Part shown: positions 1-11,811 of the stretch, one piece after another
Position numbering within the stretch: position 1 is the first letter of the stretch
Layout: each line of letters starts with the position of its first letter
Assembly: GCA_019973155.2 (NCBI GenBank)
Contig: BPQB01000035.1
Location: 186,001-250,000, forward strand
From: Phanerochaete sordida
Taxonomy: Eukaryota > Basidiomycota > Agaricomycetes > Polyporales > Phanerochaetaceae
Length of the DNA: 64,000 nt
Direction: 5' to 3'
Translations under genes and position numbers: made by a program
Notes under the pieces: model-generated
Told to the model about the DNA's origin: nothing
What the model saw: the letters and a program-made list of their open reading frames with translations, nothing else
Databases searched by the model: none

Positions 1-43
1 AAGTGTAAAGACCGCTTGACCTGTGTCGTTCCAGGCACCTGCC

Positions 44-580
44 ATGCCGAGAACTACGCGATACAAGGAAAAGTGAGAGAAATTTATTTCCGTCAGATAA
101 ATGTTGACATCTTGCCAGGTTTCTGACCATGAAGGAGAGGTACGAAGTGGTCACTGCGGTAGGTGGCACTTACGCCACGCGCCCTCGGGGAGACCTGTTC
201 TAAATCACATCCTTTTCAGGCGCACGAGAAGTATGAGCGAGAACTTGCGTCTGCAAACGAGAAGATCAAGCGGCTGCAAGACGAGTGCAAGTGCGTATTC
301 AGCAAATCTCTATTTAGCATTTTGACTGATGTCTCCACTCAGTCTCCTCTTGGATGCAGTGGATATCGCTGTGCCGGGGCAACCATCGCTACTCCAGTAC
401 CTAGCGCAGGACCCTGTACCACCACACTACATGACGCTGAGTGGTCCCCAATATGAACTCCCTGCAGTTCAGCCGCTGCCGCCACCGGCGGACGTCCTGC
501 CGCCGCAACCGCCCAGTAGGACACACTCCCAAAACTCTGGATCCGTCCCTCAGACGAATGGGACTAACGGACATGTATGA
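44..580 (+). CDS. INO80 complex subunit E-like small coiled-coil protein
   Basis: Four exons fit (44-72, 119-158, 220-290, 343-580), all with GT-AG introns and consistent phases, giving about 125 aa. The N-terminal half is a charged coiled coil (YKEKFLTMKERYEVV, then HEKYERELASANEKI and LLLDAV); the tail is proline- and glutamine-rich and ends NGTNGHV. The spacing of YKxK, LK, HE, EL and LLD resembles the coiled coil of animal INO80E, a small subunit of the INO80 chromatin-remodelling complex, and the length fits. This is resemblance by eye, so other short nuclear coiled-coil proteins are possible. Only 43 bases precede the ATG, and CAG/G at about 34-35 could be an acceptor, so an upstream exon outside the window is not excluded. 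Confidence 0.5.
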
Positions 581-2427
581 GTAAGTCCGGGGGCCTCATT
601 GCACTTCTTAGACTAATGCATCGACCCAGGATATTCTGGCATTTCGGACATATACCCTCTATTGTATTATACGACCCTGCGCTAGTATCAAATTTGTATG
701 TAATCCAACAGAGGCCGCACCATGCATGGTCTACGAACCTGACTATGGTGAGAAGGGATCGCCATCCTGAGGACCAGGTGCGCTACATCGTACCTCATGC
801 CCCGTATATTACGCCTTATGCTGCAGCGAAGATCCTCACCCCGAAGCTTGTAACCTATCTCTCATTACCCCTGAGCCATAGACCCTGTTCAATGGCGAAC
901 ATGAGGACTCGCTGGATCCTCGCGCTCGCCCTGTGGCAGCGGCTAAGAGAAGGCAGTACTAAAGCGGCAAGTGCTGTGGTTGGGCTACCAGGCGAAGTCC
1001 AGCCCGGATAAACCATCTTCTTTCACCTCAATACCCGCGGAATAGCTCATATTGCTTGCGGTCGATGCCAACACGGACCAGATGCGACGTATATGCCCGA
1101 CCTGCCAGGGTACGCCGCTGTCACCGCCGCAGCCACGGCTGGCTCGGGCGCAGGCGATAATTAATGTCTAGATGCTCCGTCGCCGCTCCCGCGACGGTGG
1201 GCACGGCATCATAGAGAACGTGTTGCGACACATGTGCACGTAGCCGGTGCGTATCGCAGCCCGGCGCAGGCCTGGCCCCGGGCTGCGTCCGCGTGCGCGC
1301 GAGGAGCGCATGCTCGTGGATGCGGGGACCAGGTGCATTATGAAGAGGAGGCTTCTAGCGACGAAGCGTGCCCTGTGCGCGCACACGGCGCGGCATCAGC
1401 GCAGATCCACAGGCCTCTATCAGGGCTCTATGCAGCACAGTGAACGTTCCAGTGGGAAGGAGCCTCGGCCATCCGAACTCTATCCTATCCCGGTGTGAAT
1501 ATCATGGGCTGCGCTGTTGAGTTGCTGACATGCAGGCGGGAGGCTCGCGGCGCAATGGCATCATATTAGACGTTGGTGGAGAGTTCACGAGACCTGCTCG
1601 GGCGTGTTTGTGGGTTCGTTGGACGTGGAGGGGCCGCAAGGTTCGCGCGACGAGCGTATCCGCTTGTGCTGATGCATAAGCTCATAGGAAATAGGAACTC
1701 TGGTGACACCACTGGCGATAGCGACCGTATGCTGAGCGGGCATAATTTCATAGAGAAGCCAGCAAACGGCGTGACTCGTTTGATTTTCTAAACTATTTAC
1801 AGGAAGATTTACTGAGCGGGGCCGCCGAGAAACCCGGCAACGCGTGCTGATACAGATGGACGGGTTGGGTATCGGCCTACAACATGACAGTAACCCTTTG
1901 TTTCAACGACACTATACATCTATGTGGCTTTAGACAACGAGACAGACGAACGAGACCCAACCCTAGAAAGCCGGAGCAGTATATGAGCAACTGTGCCGCT
2001 AGTGCAACAAGAAGATATGACTGGGGTATGTGGGGGGTAACCTAGCAGAGCAAGGCAGACGAAAGAAAGAAAGAAACATCGACAAGCGAGGCGACGAAAC
2101 GATGTGGGCGATGTGGTATGCGTGACGGAGGGAATCATGGATCCACGGACAGACGAGACGACCTCGTACGGGTACAGGGCACGGAGCAGAAGCGCGGAGC
2201 AAGGCGAAGCAACGACACCGCCAGCGGGTGCACGCGAACGACACGAGACAAGAAACGACCGGGTGTTTCGCAGCCAAAGGAAGGTGAAGGGAAAATGCGG
2301 AGCAGGGGCACCCAAACCGATAGTCCTACAACGACGGAACGATAGCGTCCAGGATCACAGGCAAGCAGCCACTTTCAACTGTACACCGCGGCGCGGAGGG
2401 CGCGCCCGAGTCAACGAAGCGAGGCGT
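581..2427. other. Intergenic, no supported gene
   Basis: About 1.85 kb between the 3' ends of two convergent genes. Short open frames on both strands (for example 577-1011 and 1234-1500) lack ATG-led structure, splice signals or recognisable motifs. The longest frame reaching in from the right is antisense to the HSF gene. I see no RNA gene or clear repeat. Confidence 0.5.
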
Positions 2428-4607
2428 TTAGCTCGACGGTTGCGACTGCTTGCCGACCGGGATCGAGAGCATCGGCAGCGGGTGCCCGCGCGAGAGCGAG
2501 CCGATGTTGGGCACCGGGAGCTCCTCGCGGCGCGAGCTGCTCACGCGGTTCGACTGGAGGCCGCTGCCGCTGCGCGGGCGGCCTTGTTGCCAGCCCGAGG
2601 TGAGCTGGTAGCCGAGCGGGGCCGAGTCGCTGCGGGCACGGCTGCCCTTCTTGCCACCGCTGCCATCCTCCGGGTTCGTCCGCTGCCTCTTGCGGCCCTG
2701 CGCGTCCTCGAAGACGTCCATCGGCCCCGGCGACGGGGGCAGCGGTGTCGCCATGGCGGAGTCGTAGCGCGAGCCCGACATCCCGTGGTGCCCGTGTATC
2801 GATGCGCCGCCGTAGTCAGGGACGTGTTGGAAGGAATGCTGTCGCGAGAGATTGTGCGGCGTGTGACTGTGCGAGGGGAACTCGGGTGCGGTCGGGGATG
2901 ACCCCGGGCTCAGGGAATGCAACGAATGGAGCGACGGGTTGTTGCTCAGGGAGGACAGGGACGGCGCGAAGTGGGAATGCAAGCCCGTCGACGTCGGGGA
3001 CGTAATCATGATGTTAGGGCTATCGTTTGCGTCTAACAGATCCGTCGGGAAGGCGACTGGCACTGCAAATGGGGGACCCGATCAACGTATGCTCCGGACT
3101 GGCACGTAAAACACTCACCATGCCCTGGGAAGGCCTTGACCATAACGTCGTACAAGATCTTGGTGACATTCGTGAGTCGGTCGGCTCGCTGCCGCTCGAC
3201 GCTGAGAGCTTGGGCGAGCCTGCGATTGTCGTCCCGCATTTGCGAGAGCTGAGCTGCGACCTCTCCTGGCAGCTCCACGCGCTGCTTCAAAGACGGGTCT
3301 GGCTCGAGCGCCTTGCGCTTGATTTCCTCGAGCAGGTCGGGTCGCCCGCGCAGGAACTTGTGATGGGAGAACTCCCATGTCTGTACGTCTGCGGATGTGC
3401 GCTGCGCGCGCGGTGTCTGCAGGAAAAATTGCGGTCAGGCCGTGATGCCGTCCAAACGCCGATGGCACCTACGCGGTTGATCTTGTGGAACCCGTACATG
3501 TTCAGCTGGCGCACAAAGCTGGAGAACTGTCGGAAAATTTCAGAGCGCGTCCCCCGCAGTCGGGCGGGCTGCCACGTACGTTGTTGTGCTTGAAGTGCGA
3601 GCCCAAGATCGTTCGGCTGAACTCGCCGACATTGGATACGACGAAGCTGGACCGCTACTGTAAGCTCGTCGTAGGACAAAGCACAAGTGGCGGCCTACCT
3701 GGTGCCGAGTTCTGTCCAGCTAATGAACTGGGCAGACTTGGGGTCGTTGATCATCCTGCGCGCAGTGAATACTCGTCCCCCGACGCGTCATCGGCGACAC
3801 TTACTGATACAGCTTCGTCACAAAGTTGTTCGTACCCAGTGGCTTGGGAACAGGCGCGGAGGACCCTGCCGACTGCGAGGTCGACTGGCCGGCGTTGCCC
3901 TGGGTGTCGGACGCCTTGCCCTGCTCGTCCTGCTCGCCCCCGCTCGTGCTCCCGTCAATGGGGCTGTTTTCGGCGTCGAGGCCACCGTAGTTCATGTCGA
4001 CCTCGTCGTAGGGGGACGTGTCCATGGGTGCGGCGCCGCTAGAGTGGTCGTACGTGCCTGAGACGGGCGTCGCAGCAGACTCTTCCGCAGGAGGAGACAA
4101 GGCGTTTCCCGAGGTGAAACTGCGTTTTCGAGGGACAGACTTTTCAGATGATGATGACGAACGACTGCTTGTGATCCGCCTGCCGCCTGGATAATCATTA
4201 TACTGCGACTCATCATAGCGGACGCCCTGTTCGGGAGGGGCGAACTGGAACGGCGGCTGGACGTGCGTGTGGTGCAGGCTGTGGTGGGCAGTCAGCGCAT
4301 TCTGGTGGAGTCCAGCATTCGAGGGACTGATGGGGGTTATGGGGGATACGGACGGGTGAATGGGCGATAAGTTGGTAGGCGAGGTGACGCTTAGACCGGA
4401 GAGGTTGAGGGACAAGGACGTGGACTGTCTCTGGTCGACCATGCTCGACTCGTTGAGCGGGGACTGGCTGGACTGGGCATAGTAGGGCGGGTAGTGTTGC
4501 TCGCTGATGGACGAGGAGGGGGTCGAGGGGGACGGAAACGAGGCGTTGGTGTGCAACGGAGGCAAAAGGTGCGGCTGCTGGGACCACTGGGACTCTCCCG
4601 ACGACAT
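2428..4607 (-). CDS. Heat-shock-factor-type transcription factor
   Basis: Six exons (4607-3805, 3755-3699, 3646-3580, 3526-3473, 3416-3119, 3062-2428) give 637 aa. Residues 1-260 are a Ser/Pro/Gln-rich leader. From NNFVTKLYQ starts a complete HSF DNA-binding winged helix: FISWTELGTSFVVSN, then HFKHNNFSSFVRQLNMYGF with the recognition helix, and WEFSHHKFLRGRPDLL. It is followed by a heptad coiled coil (VAAQLSQMRDDNRRLAQAL) that should mediate trimerisation. The Ser/His-rich C-terminal region is disordered with a basic patch (GRKRQRT). The family binds nGAAn repeats in stress promoters; Sfl1- and Hsf1-like members differ in output and cannot be told apart here. The start is chosen because TGA lies in frame directly upstream. 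Introns cut the DNA-binding domain at several places. Confidence 0.9.
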
Positions 4608-4900
4608 CTCGCGCGTAGTTCAGGAAGAGGAAGGAGTGGTGGAATTCTGCAGCGTCTTTTGGGACGACTTTCGGGGCAGCGTCGAGAGTCTACATACGAA
4701 TCAAAGAATCAGCGGCGGATTTTACCGCAGGCGTGGGCGTACGCACCGTGCACCACCAGGGCCCAATTGGAATCTGTTTTTCCGCGCGTCGAGATCAAGA
4801 GGACATGCACCAGACACCGTCTAACTTCCCGAGTACTAAGCGAGTCGCAGTGCGTCTCCGAAAACGACGGGAATGATGCCGACAACGCTTTAAGGAACGT

Positions 4901-5232
4901 CTAGACTGCTGCAGGCGACGAGGGGGCCGTCAGCACGTCGTGGGCGTTGTCGACGGAGGGCGTAGTCGTGGTTGGGTTCAGCCTCGGCGTGCCCTCGTTT
5001 TCACTGCGCGTAACGCCTGCAAGCGAATCTAGATCTCCCGCTGTCCCATCATCACGGAATCAAAATGCCCTCATGCCTGGCCAAAGTCGCTGCAAAACCA
5101 ATCATCTCTTCGTGCCCACAGTCATTATAATTTCCACGTATTTGTTACACGTGAATGCAGCGCAGCGGGGAACATGATGGCCACGACGACGGCGGCGGCA
5201 GCGGCGACGAGTTGCAGACTTGGTCTCCCCAT
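4901..5232 (-). CDS. Possible small secreted protein (low confidence)
   Basis: An ATG at 5232 opens a hydrophobic stretch (LVAAAAAVVVAIMFPAAL) that looks like a signal peptide. Joining 5232-5151 to 5016-4901 (donor GTGTAAC, acceptor CTTGCAG, phase 1) gives 65 aa with a Thr/Pro-rich tail (LNPTTTTPSVDNAHD) ending SSPAAV and TAG. The 134-nt intron is longer than its neighbours and the donor is weak. The frame also stays open upstream of the ATG, so the hydrophobic part may be an internal membrane segment of a longer gene. No family is recognised. Confidence 0.3.
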
Positions 5233-7430
5233 ACAAGGTTTCGGGGAGATGTACGTATACACGCCATCCTTGTATTTGCCGGTGTGAACATCCTGCTGCC
5301 GCGGGCCATTTGTTTCACTCACCCTGCTCAGGCGTCGCTGCATTGTCACGCATCGAGGGACAGGTTCGGGCGAAAGCTGCTCTGCCCGAGATTTCGACCC
5401 TAACTCCGCTTCATTCGGACTCACTGTCACGTGGTTTGCCGATCCTGGCGAAAATCACGGGATTTCGTCCTAGAGCATCCATAAGCGGAAATATCTCGGG
5501 CCAAGCGCGACGCTGCGCGACATTGCTTCTGCCAGGCCCGGCTGCGTGCCCTCGTGCCCTGAAGCCCCGAATGCTCCCGCGAAGGCGGCCGGAGATAGAG
5601 AATAAGGTTGGTTTTTGGGGTCATGTCTTACATACTAACTGGACATGCGTCGTCCATCACCGAGCCTGGTCGAGGAGCCGATGTCGTCTGGTGTCGTAGA
5701 TCCTTTCCCACTGACGAATAAGGGCCAAGGCCGTTCGGCACGGGAATCCCTCAAAGTATTGGGACGCACGGGCCTGGTCATTTCGGCATGACGGTCGCCT
5801 GGGCGAGTGTGTTCATTTATCGCAAAAGGGGAGCAAACGCGGGGTGCGAGAGGCAGCGTGTGTGCTCTGGGTAGGGCGCAAGAGCCTGAGTCGAAGCTGC
5901 TGACAGACCCTTTTCCGGGGGTGATGCAGACCCTTGGCCCTGGGAGGACGCCAGCCGGGACCGCAGAGACCCTTCGCCCGGGTCTGGTGCCATTGTTCCA
6001 CAAGCTGCAGGCTGTTTGTGGCGCTGGGGACGGTCGTGACAGCGCGACGACGGTGTGGAGGGGCTTGAGAGGGGCGAGTAATCTATGCCGTACGCGCCTC
6101 AGGGCAAGAGCAGGCAACGACGACGGCGCACCGATCACGAGGGGCCGTTCGCAGCGCCCGGACACGCCTTCCGCTGCTTTGCCTCTCCCGAGCCCACGCG
6201 CGACCGCGTCCGAGCGAAACGCGCGCCCAGCGCAGGCCACTCCAGCACCCCACCCCGGCGCACGAGACGTGCGTGGCACGCCGCCGGGCAATGCGATACG
6301 GGGCCGATAGCTGCGACCCTTGATCGGAGCCTGGGCACGCGCGCCGCGCGCTGCTCAGGGCCTGCGCGGGCGTGATGGGCTGGTCACAAGCTGCGCGCAC
6401 GCGGCCGCCCCTGCGCCTTCTCGCCGTTGCCAGTCACGGCCGTCGCGTGGCGCGCGGCCAGCGTTTTGTCCGAGGTTGTGCGCGTCGTGGCGCCGGGGCA
6501 TCGCTGGGCCAGGAGAGGCCAGGAGCGGCACCGGCCGATGCCTGCGCAAAGCAGCGGTGCGCGTGGGACCGGCCTGCGCACGGTGTCCTGACAGGACGGC
6601 GGTGGGAGACATCAGCTTTGCCTGCAGAGTGTCAGTGATGAACAGTCAACAGCGCCGTGCGGCGACGCACCCGCGGGATCGTCAGCGGGCGGCGTCCGCG
6701 GAGCGCAATCGGCGGGGTGGCCGCGCGAGGGTCTTGTCTCCGACGTGCTCGTCTGGCGTGCAGGCACACTAGCACAGCGTCAGCGAGGGCGCCGCACAGG
6801 GACGGCAGACATATGAATGGAGATGAATGGCGCCTTACGGCACGCTGTGGATGCGCGCGACGAGTTGCGAACACTGCTGCGGCGACGGCACTGAGCGACG
6901 CCTGGTACCCCTGTTGGTGCCTTCGTGGTGCCTTCGCAGGCTACGGCATCCCGGTCAATGTGTATCAGGAATGCTCTGCGAATGCGGAGCACGCGTCGGA
7001 TCCGCTCGCTGTTTCTCCACGCGAAGGGCAAAGGGCGCACCGCTGGCATCAGCTGCAACACAGCTGTCGTGCGCTTCGCGATGGCATCCTGTTGGTGTGC
7101 CAGAGACATGGGAGTCGCGGTCCCACGTCGGAGCTCTGTAGCAGAACGATGAGCAGCGTTGTTGGAAGTGTCTCGGGAAGACCTACCTGCAGGACGTCGC
7201 GCTAGCCTAGTCGCACCGAGCGAGGCGGTGTTGCAGGTGCCTGTGTATGCCTGTGGTATTTTGCTGGTGGTCCGAGGCTGTCCATGGCTTCTGCAGCGGC
7301 TATCGCAGCTGCCCAACTCAACAATCACCGGAGTGTCGCTTGCACACCGAACGCCGAAATTATGAAGAAACCCCAGTAAATGGACATTCGCTATTGGTAC
7401 AGGCTGGCAAGGGGCTTTGCTTCATGCCGG
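5233..7430. other. GC-rich region without supported genes
   Basis: Overlapping open frames occur on both strands at 5.6-7.3 kb, as expected from high GC. None has splice-compatible structure, family motifs or low-complexity bias shared with neighbours. Nothing recognised as RNA gene or mobile element. Confidence 0.45.
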
Positions 7431-8206
7431 CTACTCTTGAATCTCTTGTTTGTGAAATACATCTACGGGGATGTCCATGTTCATGTTACGTCCATGTACT
7501 CGAGACGAAACACCACGTACTTGGTATCTCGGGCATCCATCTCTCCCTATCCTTGCAGAAGAACTCGCCCTTGGGCGGGAACGTCCCGGGTTGGTCAAAC
7601 GTGCCGGTCATGATATACCGGGACTTCTGTGCGGCCTCCTCCTGGCAAGAGCGCATTAGCAAGCCGTTCCGAGCACAGACACCGAATGAGCCGAACGTAC
7701 GCCATATTCCAGGATGCCCGTCCCACACACACCGCAGAACTCGCGATGCAGGCTCGTGGAACCGTTATCGCTGACGTGCTCCTTCGGCGTGCCCTTCGCG
7801 ACTCGGAACGCGTCTTTGGGCACCTTCGTCGTCAGGCCGAATCCGGTGCCGAAGAACCTCTGGGCGAAGGGTCAGGATGTACTTGTGGAGGCATACAAGA
7901 AGGGGACGCACCTTGCAGCTTGTGCAGTGGCAGATGGACGTCCGAGCCTCGTCAGGCGACTGCAAGTCCACTTCGTAGCGGACTTGGCCACAGTAACATC
8001 CTCCTGGATACTTCATCTGGTAGTGCTATAACACGAGGTTCAGAAAGCTTGTGAGTACACCGTAGCGGCGGTCAAGGCCAATAAATATGTGAAAAGACTG
8101 AAGATGCACTTACATCATAGACCCCTCCAGGTGGAGCAGCTCCTCCAGCCTCCGGGGGTGGGTGTATGGCGCAAACGGAAGGTGTAGTATTCCACGCGAG
8201 AGACAT
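7431..8206 (-). CDS. GFA / CENP-V-domain zinc-binding protein
   Basis: Exons 8206-8114, 8016-7912, 7859-7701, 7641-7521 and 7462-7431 give about 169 aa. The core shows the GFA zinc ligands: GGCYCGQVRYEV, then CHCTSC, and FCGVCGTGI, with a conserved RYIMTGTFDQP segment. The family (glutathione-dependent formaldehyde-activating enzyme, CENP-V) are small zinc proteins; most fungal members have no proven substrate, so formaldehyde chemistry should not be assumed. The first exon (MSLAWNTTP, proline/glycine rich, ending GGVYD) is inferred from a GTAAGT donor and in-phase joining across a 97-nt intron; otherwise translation would start at the Met at 8016. Confidence 0.8.
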
Positions 8207-8356
8207 GAATATATCCAAAATGTAGGGAAAGCGACGCAACAGGACACAGGCGGCAGCGAAATATGCAAATGCGACAATATACACATGATGAGAAGAGCGA
8301 AATATTAGCCATAAAGTAGCCTATGCAACCCAGAGACCCAAGCTACAACCTGCGCG

Positions 8357-11300
8357 TCATGACGCGCTCTCGAAACTCGTGTCGGCCGTCGACATGTCCG
8401 CGTCGGCCGCGCTCTGCGCTGGTGGACGCCCATCCTCGGGGAGACCCGTCGGGAACTGCACCGCACCCACGCTGCCTGCGCGCGCAGTCATCTTGCGCCG
8501 CTTCTCGCCGACCTTCCAGATGACATCCTTGAGCTCCTGGACGACTTCGCCGCCGGGGCCCCACTGCTCGCGCGACGGGGAAGGCTCCTCGGCCTGAGGA
8601 GTGAAGATCGCGAGGCCGGACATCCCGCTCTCGCGACGCGCCTTCGCGAGCTTGATGCGTTCCTCGCGCGACAGCTTCGAGCGCTCGCGCGAGAAGTTGG
8701 ACATCGCACCCGACTCAGCCTCGAAGACTTGCTCGATGCCGGGTGGGGGCAGGTGCTGCGACGACGCGCCTTCGAGGAGGTGAGCCGTCACGTCGTCCAT
8801 AGCCTGTGGTGTCCGGTCAAGGTCGGGCACCGCAATCTCGAAAGTGCTGTTCCGCTCGGAGAACGCGGAGTCGGGGCCGGTCGAGTCTTCGCTGCTGAGG
8901 TCGTGTGCCAGTGGTGGAGGGGCGTCCATGAATTCGTCCTCTTCGTCCGTCTCGGGTGCAGGCTTAGAAGGGGCGAGGATATCCAGAAGTCGTTCCCGAC
9001 CGCGCTCGCATTCCCGCAGGGCATAGCCAAGCTCTTTGCGCAGCCGATCGTACGCTTGTAGCGAAGGGTTCTCGCTGTTGCCTTCCGCGCCGAATGGGTC
9101 GATGGTCGCCTCGTCGGCAGCTAGCCGGACAGAGATGTCCGAATCCCCACCCTCGCGTATGGAGGCAACACACTGCTCCAGGTGCTCTCTAGCATCGTTC
9201 AACGCCGATGATATCGCGTCAACATGAGTGGCAAACCGGGAGAGATGGCTAGGCATGGGCGCGAACGAGATCATTTCGGCCATAGTCTTCGCTGGGCGCG
9301 CTGCTTTCTTGCTGGGCGTTTCTGGTGACAGGCTGCTCTCGCGAGAACTGCCCAGCAATGACTCCGTACTCGGCCGCTCGTCTTTCATCCGCTGCTTCTC
9401 CACTTCGTCGAGGGCAGATACAAGGCTCGTTGACGCGTCCTGGAAGGTGCTCGTAAGGAGCGCCATGACGGAGCGCACATCTTCCCAGTAAGTATCGTCG
9501 TCAGCATCTTCTTCGAAGCGGAGCGCGAGTAGGTGGGCGCAAGCGTAGCGCTTCGCCGCGATCGCGCCCTGAAGGGCGAGGTGCAGTGACGACAGCGAAA
9601 GAGGATGCCGGTTGGTTTGGAGTAGGGTGAAGCGTGTTGGAGAATTGAGGCTCGAAATGGAGTTATGCGGGCTGTGACCGAAGTGACGACGGTCGTCGAA
9701 CGAAGTGCGCGTCGGGCTAGAATAACTTGGCGGCGGCTGAGCGAAGGCGTCCATACCGGACATCCTACGTTTCTTCCGCATATTCAGCGCAGCGACGCCA
9801 AAAACATCCTCCTCCTTAGTGTAAGCCAGCTCCGAGTCTGAGTCGCCATGTTGCTCCTCCTCGTCAACGTCCTCAAGCACCCGTTGTGACAGCGGGCTAG
9901 CCGGAGCGCTCATGCTGGAGGACGGCACCTCTGGCGTCAAGAACACGGAACTGACGTCAGATCTCCGCTTCTCCGCCCGTCTCATCGCATTCATCCCTGC
10001 CACTGCGGCGAGAGAGTTGCGGGAAGGACTCCACGTTGCACGCTTGTTCAGAGTCGACTGATTGACTGGTGTTGAGAGCGTTCGTCGCCTCCAAGCAGAT
10101 ATGGGATCCGAGACAGGGCGAGGCTGCTCGAGGGTGAGGAAGGACGACTTGACTGGAGATGCAGGCGCATACATCTCGGAGAGCTGCGCGAGTTGTGGTG
10201 GTGAAGTGAGGGCGGAGAGAAGCTGGCGGACATTGTCGCACTGGCTCTGTGTGGTGTGCAGCGATGTCTGGAGGGCGATGCGGAGGCTAGACAGGGGATT
10301 TGCGAGACTATGGAAATCGCCTGGAGATGGACTGTACTCATATTAGCCGGCTAAACCCTCACCATCATAAGGAACTCACCTGCGCTCATCCTTCTCAATA
10401 ATACTCATAGCTTCATTCACGGACGAGTCCCATACGTTACCCGCAGAGATAAGCTCGTTCACTGCGTCTAATGTCTGCGAGGGGATGAGTTCTGTGCTGC
10501 TAAATATAGCTCGGGCCGACTCACTGATGCATGTGCGTCCGCTACATCCTGAGTTGGCCGGATCGCTTTGGCAAAATAAAGTGCACTTGCAAGCAGCAGC
10601 AGGCCCAAAAACTCGTAGCCTGCTGCCAAAGCGACAACGGCTACCGATACGACGGCTATTGTGCCCCTGGTGTTTGTCGGCTCTTCAACCGTTTTGTAAT
10701 GTGATGGATGCGCGCCATCCTCGTCGCTGGTGCTCGACGTTCGTGAGTGGTCTGCTGCGGTGCGGTGCAGACGACCAGGTATATCGGGCGTAAATGACCG
10801 GCGTGCGGGGTTGGGCGTGGCAGCTAGTGATGTGGACAGAAGTGACGAGGAGATGACATCGTACTTGAAGCGTTCCGCGAATGTGTTTGATGAACGCGGT
10901 CGGTGCGTCGACAACGAGCTGTACACGGCCTAGAAATGTCACGGCGCGCATGTCAGCGGCGGGCTATATGGGTAATTAGAGGGGCCGAGGTCATATTCCG
11001 CCTTGATGTGAGTCTCCTGGCGACATGCACGCGCGCCCGCGCAGCGAACAAGCCCATCAGGCACGACATGCCGCAAGCGAGTCTCGTTCCCAACCGTCAG
11101 ACCGCCCCGACGTCGCGTGTCGCGTAGGGGAGTAAACTGAGCAGAGGAGACAACGGGGAAGGGACGGTGACTGGCAAGGGCAGGAAACTCACATGTATGC
11201 GCTCCAAGACTCTAAGGATGAGCTGAGCAGTCGCAGACTCCGGACGGTGCGGGTCCCTCGGACCCGCTTCTGCTACAAACAATGCGTCGCTTCCGGGCAT
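8357..11300 (-). CDS. Vezatin-like / myosin-binding-motif membrane protein
   Basis: The 3' part is firm: 10331-8357, 10474-10380 and an exon ending at 10525 join in phase (introns of 48 and 50 nt). They encode [17 protein letters not shown], a paired hydrophobic hairpin ([18 protein letters not shown] and [10 protein letters not shown]), then a long helical and Ser-rich cytoplasmic region with [20 protein letters not shown]. This layout matches fungal vezatin-type proteins carrying the myosin-binding motif, which tether organelles (peroxisomes in yeast Inp2) to myosin; assignment is by overall pattern. The 5' end is uncertain: an ATG at 11300 ([13 protein letters not shown]) followed by GTGAGT fits a first exon, and one or two exons between 11,130 and 10,930 remain unresolved. 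Confidence 0.55.
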
Positions 11301-11811
11301 GGGTTCTGAGTCTTCACCCGATTCTGTGAGGATCCCGGAGGTTTAGCTGCGCATATAGCAAGCAATTCTGGCGCGACGTGCCTCGAAGGTACTCCTGAAG
11401 TGGGTGCTCGTCGAATAGTGGTTGCGCCATAGTCGGTTGTAATTAGACTGGCGGCGAAGTTCCAGGAGTCGTACAGTCGTGCAAGGAGTTACAATTGTAT
11501 AATTTACGTCGAGAATGAGTATCCGGTGGTGCGAAACGAGTGTCGGTGGTGGGTATGAGAGAGAGAAGAGGAAACAGGGAAATGGCCTGAAGCAAGCCTG
11601 GAGGGCCGGAGGACCGCTGCGCGGAGACGTCAATTGTCACGACAGCCGTCACACTGGTCACCGTCACCTCACGCCGTGATTCGTGACAATTGTCCTTCGG
11701 GTCTGCAGACGCAGCTTGACCTCTGAACCATCTCTACACCTCGTCCTGCTCAATTGTGCTGTCTTTTGTGTCGTCTGGACTGTTCCCACAAGGCCTGAGC
11801 TTTCCGCGACC
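11301..11811. promoter_or_regulatory. Divergent promoter region
   Basis: 511 bp between the heads of the vezatin-like gene (-) and the FAD oxidoreductase gene (+). It should hold both promoters. I see pyrimidine-rich stretches near 11,540-11,580 but no clear TATA box or operator. Confidence 0.4.

Noticed and set aside
577..1011. 144-aa open frame overlapping the INO80E-like stop
   Set aside because: No domain, no splice logic, starts inside the end of a real gene; likely chance.
2104..2901. 265-aa open frame on the plus strand rich in Arg/Ala
   Set aside because: Largely antisense to the well-supported last exon of the HSF gene; composition is a mirror of GC-rich codons on the other strand, with no motif.
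5635..6772. Several overlapping frames of 100-218 aa on both strands
   Set aside because: Expected by chance in GC-rich DNA; all are Arg/Ala/Pro-rich, mutually overlapping, and have no recognisable motif.
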